Below, piece after piece: positions 7,677 to 15,176 of a stretch of DNA of 15,676 nt. This stretch comes from Pseudomonadota bacterium (lineage in GTDB: Bacteria; Pseudomonadota; Gammaproteobacteria; Pseudomonadales; Halieaceae), in the NCBI GenBank assembly GCA_030591305.1, contig JAUVBI010000047.1:1-15676 (forward strand). The letters run 5' to 3'. The number at the start of each line of letters is the position of its first letter. Position 1 is the first letter of the stretch. Under the pieces are notes generated by a model. The model was given only the letters and a program-made list of their open reading frames with translations, did no database searches and was not told the DNA's origin. The position numbers and the translations under genes were made by a program.

Positions 7677-10645
7677 TAAGCAATGAGAATCAAGGAACAC
7701 TCTCCAGACGCCGCTTTATGCAAGTAACAGGCACCCTCGCCATGGCGGCGGGAGGCGGGCTGCCGTTATTTCACTTTCGTCGGGCCCAGGCAGCAACCGG
7801 AAACAACCGCCATCCTGAAAAACTCAGTAACTGGGAGGACCTGTACCGCCAGCGCTGGAGCTGGGACTATATCGCCAAGGGCTCCCACGGCTGGGTAAAT
7901 TGTCGCTCGGCCTGTGAATGGGACCTGTATGTTAAGGACGGCATCGTAGTGCGTGAGGAGCAAACGGCCACCTATGAAGCATCCGAGCCCGGCGTACCAG
8001 ACTTCAATCCCCGTGGTTGCCAAAAGGGTGCCTGTTACACCGATGTGATGTACGGCCCGTCCCGTACAACTGTCCCATTGAAACGGGCAGGAGAACGCGG
8101 CGGTGGCAAATGGGAAAAGATCAGCTGGGATCAGGCGATCGATGAAATTGCCCACAAAATGATCGATATCGCCAAGGTGCACGGGGCAGACACACATTAC
8201 ACCGACCTGGGGCCAAACTTTGACTTTGGCGCCACTACCATGGGCCGATTTAAATTCCTGCATATGTCCGGTGGCACCTTCGCCGATAACTGGGGGGAAA
8301 TAGGCGACCTCAATATCGGCGCCACCATGACTGTGGGTGCCGCTCATATTGGCGGCTCCTCCGATGAGTGGTTCTTGTCAGACTATCTGGTCGTCTGGAT
8401 GATGAACCCCTCGGTGACACAGATCGCCGATGCCCACTTCCTTTATGAAGCGAAATACAACGGTTCTGAACTGGTAGTCATCGACCCCCAATACAGTGCT
8501 ACCGCCGTTCATGCCGATCAATGGATACCGTTGCGCTCAGCCACGGATGCTGCGCTGGCCATGGCTACTGCTCGCCATATCTGGGACAGCGGCAACATCG
8601 ACCTCCCCTATGTGCGAGAACAGACCGACTTACCCATTCTGGTCCGCCTGGACACAGGTCGCTTCCTGCGTGAGGCCGACCTGCTTGAGGGCGGTCGCCG
8701 CAAACTGCTTTATATGTGGGACCCTGCAGCCAACAAGCCCGTAGAGGCACCTGGCACGCAAGAGAGCGAACAAAATCTCATTCGACTGCCAGAGGGTTTT
8801 AAACCACCCATAGAAGGCAGCTTCGAGGTCACTTTAAAGGGCGGTGAAACAATCAGTGTGGCTCCGGTCGGCTCATTGCTGAAGGAAAACCTGGAACCCT
8901 GGACCTTCGAAAAAACGGCAGAAGTTACCGGCCTGTCTGTCGCACAAATCCGCCACTTTGCCGAGGGCTTTGCCAACGCAGAACGGCCCATGGTGCTGTC
9001 CAGCTGGGGCGCCAATCGCTACGTGCATTCCGACCTGATGAATCGGGCCAAGCTACTATGCCTGGCACTGAAGGGTGCTATCGGTAAAAAAGGTGCCGGC
9101 TACCAGGGCTGTGGCTGGGTAGACCTGGGTGGCTTTGGGTTAAATTTACAAGTAGAGCACGAGGGTATACGCGGGAAACTGGGCATGATGCTGGACCTGA
9201 TGAGCCCCAGCGACCTGTGGCATATGACCATGGACATCATGATGAAGCGCAAGACCCAGGAGCAGGTCACCCGCGATGTCGAGCGCAAGTACGAGGCCGA
9301 AATACTGTGCGCCACCAACGTAACGTCCATGGGCCTGCATCATCAAGACGTATTGTCCGATATGGACAGAGACCTGAAAGACGACTACCCCCGCCCCTTC
9401 AGTGAATACTTTGACGAGTCTGTAGAAAAAGGCTGGGATATGAGCCTGCCGCGCAGTGGCTCCCCGAAAATTTTCTTCAGCGGTGGCTCCAACCTGATTC
9501 GTCGCACGAACAACACCCAGAAGTTTATCGACAATGTCTGGAACAAAATGGAGTTGATAGTCGATATCAACCCCAAGTTCTCCTACACCGCATTGCAGTC
9601 AGATTATATTCTTCCCGCCGCTGGCTACTACGAGAAGTCGGGCATCAAATACAGCGTTTCCTATATTCCCTATGTTCATTACTGTGATGCTGCGGTACCC
9701 CCCCTGGGTGAAGCCAAAGACGAGTACGAATTCTATTGGCTGCTCAGCAAACGCATCGAGGAACTTGCCATAGAACAGGATCTCCCAGTATTTGACGGCT
9801 GCGGCAAACTGCCCACCGACTGGAAGACCCTGAACCAACGTTATTCCAGCCACGGGCAGTTCGGCCCCAAAGATGCAGAGAAGGTCTCGGATGCCATTTT
9901 AGCCGACAGTCATGCCACGGCTGGTGTCACTGTCGAGCAGCTGAAGAAAACCGGTATCGCCAAGTACACCTCTACCGGCGACAATGTTGGCCCCACCGCT
10001 CTGTATAACCCGGACTGGAAGGGGGAAGGTGTGCTCACTACCATGACCCAGTTCACTGAGCACAAGGACCACTGGCCAACTTACTCGGGACGAATCACTA
10101 CCTACATTGACCACCCCTGGTTTATTGAGGCCAGGGAAAGCATGGCCACCCATAAAGAGAGCCCAAAGGCAGGCGGCGACCACCCCTTCCAGATGGTCTC
10201 CTGTCATTCACGGTGGTCAATCCACTCCACCTGGCGAGATACACCCCTGTTATTGCGCATGCAACGGGGTGAGCCAGTGATGTACATTAACCCTGTCGAA
10301 GCGAAACAACTGAGTATCGCCGACCACGACTATGCCGAGCTGTATAACGACTACGGTACGGTCACCATGCGGATAAAATACTCCACCATGGTGCGCCCGG
10401 GAGTCGCTTACTACTTCCACGCCTGGGAACCCAATCAGTTCCCCAATCACGAAAGTTATAAATGGTTGATTCCCGGACTGGTAAATCCCCTGCATCTCAG
10501 CGGTGATTATTATCAGCTACAGCATGGTGTAAATAAATATCAGCCGGGAACTGCCGTTCAAGATACGCGCATCGGCATTCGGGCTATTGACCAGGCCTCT
10601 GTAGAAAACCCCAACCCAACAACTACAGCGAAGCTTGAATCATGA
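7673..10645 (+). CDS. Type II DMSO-reductase-family molybdoenzyme, catalytic alpha subunit
   Basis: This 990-aa periplasmic oxidoreductase should bind bis-MGD molybdenum and one Fe-S cluster. A twin-arginine signal (SRRRFM, residues 11-16) with a hydrophobic stretch and A-Q-A near residue 40 directs Tat export. The FS0 cluster region has His72, Cys77, Cys81 and Cys116, where a leading His rather than Cys marks the NarG/EbdA branch. Asp212 in WGEIGD aligns with the Asp molybdenum ligand of type II enzymes. MGD-binding blocks follow (LVVIDPQYSATA; ILPAAGYYEKSG; the C-terminal HSRWSIHSTW region). The length is nearer ethylbenzene dehydrogenase or steroid C25 dehydrogenase alpha subunits (about 970-980) than the ~910 of dimethylsulfide, selenate or chlorate enzymes. 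It heads an alpha-beta-gamma-chaperone operon. Water-dependent hydroxylation of a hydrocarbon or sterol side chain is a reasonable inference; the substrate is not determinable here. Confidence 0.9.
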   Translation: MISNENQGTLSRRRFMQVTGTLAMAAGGGLPLFHFRRAQAATGNNRHPEKLSNWEDLYRQRWSWDYIAKGSHGWVNCRSACEWDLYVKDGIVVREEQTATYEASEPGVPDFNPRGCQKGACYTDVMYGPSRTTVPLKRAGERGGGKWEKISWDQAIDEIAHKMIDIAKVHGADTHYTDLGPNFDFGATTMGRFKFLHMSGGTFADNWGEIGDLNIGATMTVGAAHIGGSSDEWFLSDYLVVWMMNPSVTQIADAHFLYEAKYNGSELVVIDPQYSATAVHADQWIPLRSATDAALAMATARHIWDSGNIDLPYVREQTDLPILVRLDTGRFLREADLLEGGRRKLLYMWDPAANKPVEAPGTQESEQNLIRLPEGFKPPIEGSFEVTLKGGETISVAPVGSLLKENLEPWTFEKTAEVTGLSVAQIRHFAEGFANAERPMVLSSWGANRYVHSDLMNRAKLLCLALKGAIGKKGAGYQGCGWVDLGGFGLNLQVEHEGIRGKLGMMLDLMSPSDLWHMTMDIMMKRKTQEQVTRDVERKYEAEILCATNVTSMGLHHQDVLSDMDRDLKDDYPRPFSEYFDESVEKGWDMSLPRSGSPKIFFSGGSNLIRRTNNTQKFIDNVWNKMELIVDINPKFSYTALQSDYILPAAGYYEKSGIKYSVSYIPYVHYCDAAVPPLGEAKDEYEFYWLLSKRIEELAIEQDLPVFDGCGKLPTDWKTLNQRYSSHGQFGPKDAEKVSDAILADSHATAGVTVEQLKKTGIAKYTSTGDNVGPTALYNPDWKGEGVLTTMTQFTEHKDHWPTYSGRITTYIDHPWFIEARESMATHKESPKAGGDHPFQMVSCHSRWSIHSTWRDTPLLLRMQRGEPVMYINPVEAKQLSIADHDYAELYNDYGTVTMRIKYSTMVRPGVAYYFHAWEPNQFPNHESYKWLIPGLVNPLHLSGDYYQLQHGVNKYQPGTAVQDTRIGIRAIDQASVENPNPTTTAKLES

Positions 10646-11673
10646 AATACCACATAGCTAAACCCACCCGCCAAGTCGCAATGGTGCTGGATTTAAACAA
10701 GTGTCTGGGGTGCCACACCTGCTCAGTAGCCTGCAAAAAGATGTGGAATACCGACAGCGGCACCGATTACAGTTACTGGAACAATGTAGAAACCCTGCCC
10801 GGCAAGGGCTTTCCCAGGCAATGGGACGAGATAGGCGGACGCACCGCCCAGGGTGAGGTCAAGCGCGGTAAAGTGCCCAACCTGGACAGCGAATATGGCC
10901 GTGCCTGGAATTTCAATCACAGCTCGGTGATCGCCACTGATGCGAGTAGCGGCAAGAAGGAATGGTTAAAACCAAAGGGCAAACCAAGCTGGGGGCCCAA
11001 CTGGGATGAAGATGAGGGCACAGGCGTCTACCCGAAAGACAACCATTACTTCTATATGCCCAGGCTGTGCAACCACTGCACCGAACCCGCCTGCCTGGAT
11101 GCCTGCCCCCGTAAATCCATCTACAAGCGCGAGGAAGACGGCATCGTACTGGTAAACCAGGACAAGTGTCATGGTTATCGCTTCTGTGTCGAAGCCTGCC
11201 CCTACAAGAAAGTCTATTACGATTACCAGCGCCAGGTAGCGGCCAAGTGCATCTTCTGTATGCCGCGTATTGAAGAGGGTGTGGCACCTGCCTGCGCACG
11301 CCAGTGTCCCGGGCGCCTGCGCTTTGTCGGGTTTCGCGATGACCGCGAGGGGCCAATCTGGAAACTGGTAGAAAAGTACAAAGTAGCAATACCGCTGCAC
11401 CCTGAATACGGCCTGGGGCCCAATGTCTTTTACGTGCCACCCATGAGCCCGGAAAAACTCGATAATCAGGGAAACCCCACCGGCGAGCCCCGCATTCCCC
11501 TGGCTTATCTTGAAAATCTGTTCGGCCCGGATGTAAACCGGGCTCTGGCAACGGTTGAAGCCGAGCGGGCAAAACGCAAACGGGGGGAAGCCAGTGAGTT
11601 GATGGACATCCTCATCGCCTACAACTGGAACGATAACTTCAAGCTTGATGCCAAAGCACGGGAGGTCATCTAA
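10642..11673 (+). CDS. Molybdoenzyme beta subunit, four-cluster Fe-S electron-transfer protein
   Basis: This 343-aa NarH/EbdB/DdhB-type subunit passes electrons between the alpha subunit and the heme subunit. Four cysteine groups are visible: C21-C24-C27-C31; C143-C146-C151-C155; C176-C182-C186; and C203-C206-C218-C222. In the third group the position taken by a cysteine in 4Fe-4S clusters is Tyr179 (CHGYRFC), as expected for a 3Fe-4S cluster; nitrate reductase has Trp there. There is no signal peptide, so the protein should be exported bound to the Tat-tagged alpha subunit. The start overlaps the alpha stop by four bases, and the stop overlaps the gamma start by one base (TAATG), which points to tight translational coupling and equal stoichiometry. 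Confidence 0.93.
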   Translation: MKYHIAKPTRQVAMVLDLNKCLGCHTCSVACKKMWNTDSGTDYSYWNNVETLPGKGFPRQWDEIGGRTAQGEVKRGKVPNLDSEYGRAWNFNHSSVIATDASSGKKEWLKPKGKPSWGPNWDEDEGTGVYPKDNHYFYMPRLCNHCTEPACLDACPRKSIYKREEDGIVLVNQDKCHGYRFCVEACPYKKVYYDYQRQVAAKCIFCMPRIEEGVAPACARQCPGRLRFVGFRDDREGPIWKLVEKYKVAIPLHPEYGLGPNVFYVPPMSPEKLDNQGNPTGEPRIPLAYLENLFGPDVNRALATVEAERAKRKRGEASELMDILIAYNWNDNFKLDAKAREVI

Positions 11674-12248
11674 TGGGTGAAACATTTAATTCTGGAACAA
11701 GAGCCTTCGACACTCTCCCACTGATTGCGGCACCTCCTGCCATGCAGCCCGGAGGCTACGTCCCCGAGGCCTATAAAGACCGCTTGCAGGCGGTAACTCC
11801 CACCGTGGATTTCTCCGCCATCCAACAGGGAAAGGGCTGGGTTATTGAGCTTCGCTGGGACTGCCCCAGCCCCGTTAAAAGTATCGCCAACGAGACCGAT
11901 TTGTTCACCGACGCAGCAGCAATATTGACGCCCGGCACCATGAAGGCCCCCTGGTTAACCATGGGTGCGCCCGACCATCCTGTAGAGGCCGCTCTGTGGC
12001 GAGCAGACAAAAGCCAACTCTACCGTATGCACGCACAGGGCCTGGGCACAATGGACCGAAGTACACCTCCAGATTCCTGGTCCGTTGATGCCAATTGGGA
12101 AAACGGTCGCTGGAATCTCCGCTACCTGATTGGCGATTGGCCGGTGCTCAACCAGTTTGGGCGAATTGGCGTGGCCATCTGGCGCGGTGAAAACCGGGAC
12201 AGGGGCGGTCTAAAGTCCGTCACCGAAGGCTGGGTTGCGGTGGGGTAG
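11673..12248 (+). CDS. Molybdoenzyme gamma subunit, ethylbenzene-dehydrogenase-type heme-b protein
   Basis: This 191-aa protein resembles the DdhC/EbdC/SerC group, which binds one heme b through a Met and a Lys and hands electrons to a periplasmic cytochrome. Candidate ligands are Met97 (WLTMGAP) and Lys181 in the typical C-terminal block GLKSVTEGW. The blocks WVIELRWDCP and WNLRYL fit the beta-sandwich core. Unlike many family members, there is no hydrophobic signal peptide: the N-terminus is MGETFNSGTRAFDTLPL. The subunit would therefore have to leave with the Tat-exported complex, or this start is not the true one, though no alternative upstream start fits because the beta gene lies there. 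It is somewhat shorter than EbdC. Confidence 0.8.
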   Translation: MGETFNSGTRAFDTLPLIAAPPAMQPGGYVPEAYKDRLQAVTPTVDFSAIQQGKGWVIELRWDCPSPVKSIANETDLFTDAAAILTPGTMKAPWLTMGAPDHPVEAALWRADKSQLYRMHAQGLGTMDRSTPPDSWSVDANWENGRWNLRYLIGDWPVLNQFGRIGVAIWRGENRDRGGLKSVTEGWVAVG

Positions 12249-12255
12249 TACATAC

Positions 12256-12753
12256 GTGGATACAGTAAATTCGGAACAAGCTCTGGTGATGATCGCATGG
12301 TCACGAATTTGGAGCCCGCTGGTCGATGAAGAGCTTCGCGACGCGGCCTGGCAGGCACTGGGGCTTCCCGACGATTACCAACGTCATAAGGCTGATTACT
12401 GGACAACATTTCATGTTGGCGCGCCCGAACCCGAGGCATCGTTAATCCTGCACGCCGCCTTACATCGGGAGGGCGCGGGAGTAAGGGAAGACTGGCTGCG
12501 TATAATAAGTTATCTTGGACTGTGCTGGGATGATGTTCACTTACCACCAGACCAACTCGGCGCCGCCTGTGAGGTCTATGCCTGTGCAATTGAGCGGCAG
12601 GAGCGGGTGCTTGTTGACGAGCTGCGAGATCGTTACCTCTCGCCTTGGAGCGATGTGGCATGCCAGAGCTTGATGCGAAGTAAATCCCCCTTGCTGCCGC
12701 TGGCAGAATGTTTCAGAGGAGACCTGGCCCTCATAGGCAGCCCTAAGACATAA
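12256..12753 (+). CDS. TorD/DdhD-family molybdoenzyme maturation chaperone
   Basis: This all-helical protein of about 165 aa matches the family of cytoplasmic chaperones that bind the apo catalytic subunit and its Tat signal until cofactor insertion is complete (NarJ/TorD/DdhD/EbdD). Visible hallmarks are the helical N-terminus (ALVMIAWSRIWSPLVDEELR), the ADYWTTFHVG region, a central acidic WDDVHLPPDQLGAACEVYAC segment and the closing helix with a DRYLSPWSD block. The preferred start is GTG at 12256, preceded by a G-rich stretch (GGTGGGG, 12239-12245). A TTG at 12235, which would overlap the gamma gene by 14 bases and add seven residues, is possible. Identification rests partly on position as the fourth gene after alpha, beta and gamma, because this family has low sequence conservation. 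Confidence 0.8.
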   Translation: MDTVNSEQALVMIAWSRIWSPLVDEELRDAAWQALGLPDDYQRHKADYWTTFHVGAPEPEASLILHAALHREGAGVREDWLRIISYLGLCWDDVHLPPDQLGAACEVYACAIERQERVLVDELRDRYLSPWSDVACQSLMRSKSPLLPLAECFRGDLALIGSPKT

Positions 12754-12790
12754 AAATTAGATTACTATCCCGATAATGGAAGGACCCAAT

Positions 12791-15076
12791 ATGCCTCGTG
12801 TCACACAACGCAAAGAGTTCACTGTCGCCATCTCTGGTGCACTTGCCCAGCGCAGGATGAATAAACGGCCCGGCTCTTCTGTATTGATACGCGAAGAAGT
12901 GGGCTTTCGCATGGGTATCGCTGCCACTCTTGCCGACACAGCCTGCCAGGCTGCCCAACTTGTCAGTAAAAGCTACACTCGCTGGCTAAAGCATGGCCTC
13001 GATGAAGAAAGTGGTCATTATCGGCAAAACCACTTCACCATCGCTGTTGGTGGCGGAAATACGGTGAAGGCCGAGTATCGCGCCCTGCTGGAGCACCATC
13101 ACAGCACCATAGACTGGATTAAACATGTCCGGTTCTTTTTTCTGGAAGAGTCCTCCGGTGAAAAAAACTGGGAGAGTTCCAGAGAGGCTCTAATTGAAGA
13201 GTTTCTCTCCCCCCTCGCCAACAAACTTCTCAAGCTTAACCGCCCCCGTACCCTGGCAAAACAATTGGGCATGACTGCAACCGCCAGTAGAGACGACATT
13301 ACCACACGCCTTATAGCAACCATGGTTAACACCATTAACCTGGTGGAAGTTAAAAAGGCCCTGCGCGGCAAAAATAAGACGCTGGCAAAAAAATTGGCCC
13401 AACGCGAAAGCGGCCGCTACCAGCGCGATATTAAAAAGAAACTGGGAAGTGCCATGGCATTTCACATGATTATCAGCGGCATCGGCAAGGATGGCTGTAT
13501 TGGCGCACTTTCGCCCTATACCCCAGAACTTAAGAGCAAGCGCCCCGGCACTGTGGTACTTCAGCAGGAAAATGGCAGCCTGCGCGTGGCCCTCAACCGC
13601 GGCGTTTTTATAGGAGCCGATTGCGTATCCTTAATTATTTCTGGAAATCACAAGCTGAAAGCCCTGGGCCGGTTCGAAATGGAAGAGGCTGCCGATTTTG
13701 AGCAGACGGTACTGGAAACACCCTTGCGCATGTTGCGTGAGACCAAAGAGATTGCACAAAAAGTGTATATCTTTGCCGACGAGCAGGCCCTGCATGTCGA
13801 TGAAACAACTTTCAAATACACAGACGACGGCAACACAATAGAAATCAAAGCCGAAAGCCGCCAGGGGGAAGAAGAAAGCGGCATACACATTCTGTTAATG
13901 CACGGTTTTATGGGGCTGTTCAGCTACACCAGCCTTCTGTTGCGCCTTCCCAGCGCCTGGACCGTCTCGGCACTGCACCGGGGAAGCCACGCCAAGAGCT
14001 TGGAGGACGATGAAATATTTCGGCACTATGCCCTGTCCCTGCGCAAGGCCATATTAAAAAACTGGCGGTGCGGGCGGCCCGTTCCCATTGTCGGGCACTC
14101 AATTGCGGGTGTGATCATTGACCATCTGCTGCTGTCCATAATTGGTGATTATGACGGGCCAATACCTCCCTATAGCAAATTAAAAAGTGAAGATAGGCAA
14201 CTGGTGGATGCCCTGCGTACTGGCGGCATTATTAACCTGGCCACCTGGGCGCCTGTGGATGTCGTCAACACGGAGAAAAATGTTAAGAGCCTGGTATCCC
14301 ATTTGCGCCATAAAACCCCCCTGAATTACTCCGGTTTGGACCCGGTTTACAAGGAAGATTTCGAGGGCCAACTACAGCCCCACGACTTGGCCGCCCCACT
14401 GGATGACGATGCCCTGGACGGCCTGGGTAAATTCCTGGCAATACCTGGAGCCCGGCATTTCGTCCACGGTTTGAATGCGGTGGCACGCACCGTACTGAGA
14501 AGCAAAAAAGTGCAGCAAAAAATGTTGAACAGGAATAACCCTTATATTTTGCGTATCGTGGGCAGCAGGCTACTTAAAAAAATATCGTTCTACGGCATGC
14601 TAAAAGAAGTCAATGCCGCCCTGCACGACCCCAGGGAGTACCAGACCAGACACATCAAAACACTGGATATCATTCTCAACTATGATATCCCCCTGTTGAG
14701 CATTATCCACAAAGACGACTTTCTGGTCTCTGCAAACCGCCATCGTGAAGAACAGCAATATCTGCTGGCAAGACGATTGACGAAAGAGGGCGTTACAAGG
14801 GAAGAAGATCTCCGTATACCCGCGCGCTACCTGCTTCTTGAGCGCGAACAGGGTGAGTTACCCGTTGATGTGTTGAACCCCCACTTACTGATAATGTCTA
14901 CCTCAAACGAGGGCAACAAAATAGTTCGCCAGATCACCTCGGCGATCACTGTATTCGTCAATGAGAATGTTGCCAGGACTATGGCAGACGGCCAACTGGA
15001 ACCCCTCGCCAGTGTCAAAAAGTGGCTGGGGAAAAACAAGGCTGTTAAACGTCAGCGCAAAGCAAGATATAACTAA
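12791..15076 (+). CDS. Fusion of degenerate 6-phosphogluconolactonase/NagB-like domain with an alpha/beta-hydrolase
   Basis: The ATG at 12791 sits just after GGAAGGA (12778-12784), giving 761 aa; an ATG at 12776 lies upstream of that site and is less likely. Residues ~30-330 follow the order of the 6PGL/glucosamine-6-phosphate isomerase fold: FTIAVGGGNTVKAEY (82-96), VRFFFLEES (113-121), then GIGKDGCIGALSP (230-242). The last corresponds to the family's G-x-G-x-D-G-H motif, with Cys236 in place of the catalytic His. The DER block is EES. A lysine-rich insertion lies at ~185-222. Residues ~366-740 are an alpha/beta-hydrolase: oxyanion HGFM (371-374), nucleophile elbow GHSIAG with Ser437, a cap region, and acid candidates Asp642/Asp643; the catalytic His is not certain (His698 is the best candidate). 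There is no signal peptide, so it is probably cytoplasmic. It follows the molybdoenzyme chaperone by 37 bases and probably ends the operon. Its function is unknown; hydrolysis of an ester, lactone or ring-cleavage product of the pathway is a guess. Confidence 0.75.
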   Translation: MPRVTQRKEFTVAISGALAQRRMNKRPGSSVLIREEVGFRMGIAATLADTACQAAQLVSKSYTRWLKHGLDEESGHYRQNHFTIAVGGGNTVKAEYRALLEHHHSTIDWIKHVRFFFLEESSGEKNWESSREALIEEFLSPLANKLLKLNRPRTLAKQLGMTATASRDDITTRLIATMVNTINLVEVKKALRGKNKTLAKKLAQRESGRYQRDIKKKLGSAMAFHMIISGIGKDGCIGALSPYTPELKSKRPGTVVLQQENGSLRVALNRGVFIGADCVSLIISGNHKLKALGRFEMEEAADFEQTVLETPLRMLRETKEIAQKVYIFADEQALHVDETTFKYTDDGNTIEIKAESRQGEEESGIHILLMHGFMGLFSYTSLLLRLPSAWTVSALHRGSHAKSLEDDEIFRHYALSLRKAILKNWRCGRPVPIVGHSIAGVIIDHLLLSIIGDYDGPIPPYSKLKSEDRQLVDALRTGGIINLATWAPVDVVNTEKNVKSLVSHLRHKTPLNYSGLDPVYKEDFEGQLQPHDLAAPLDDDALDGLGKFLAIPGARHFVHGLNAVARTVLRSKKVQQKMLNRNNPYILRIVGSRLLKKISFYGMLKEVNAALHDPREYQTRHIKTLDIILNYDIPLLSIIHKDDFLVSANRHREEQQYLLARRLTKEGVTREEDLRIPARYLLLEREQGELPVDVLNPHLLIMSTSNEGNKIVRQITSAITVFVNENVARTMADGQLEPLASVKKWLGKNKAVKRQRKARYN

Positions 15077-15117
15077 AACATATTAACAGTCATAATAAAA
15101 TATCATATGGTAATATC

Positions 15118-15145
15118 TTGCGCTCCATACGGTGTCTCCTATATT
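15118..15145 (+). promoter_or_regulatory. Sigma70-like promoter for the secreted acidic protein gene
   Basis: A -35-like TTGCGC (15118-15123) and a -10-like TATATT (15140-15145) are separated by 16 bases in the 100-bp gap after the fusion gene. A ribosome binding site GGAG (15165-15168) lies eight bases before the next ATG. This suggests the following gene has its own transcript. No intrinsic terminator was seen between the two genes. Confidence 0.45.
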
Positions 15146-15176
15146 GTATCTACAACGCATAAATGGAGAAATCAAA

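Noticed and set aside
7766..8347. 193-residue minus-strand frame inside the molybdoenzyme alpha gene
   Set aside because: It lies opposite the Fe-S and Mo ligand region of a clearly real gene and shows no motif or ribosome binding site.
10913..11685. Two long minus-strand open frames (219 and 239 residues) opposite the Fe-S beta subunit gene
   Set aside because: The plus-strand frame has all four Fe-S cysteine groups and operon overlaps. The antisense frames have no recognisable domain and arise from the base composition of the real gene.
11677..13810. Further TGAAACA-type half-sites inside the gamma and fusion genes
   Set aside because: They are single half-sites without the matching inverted arm and lie within coding sequence, so they are likely chance.
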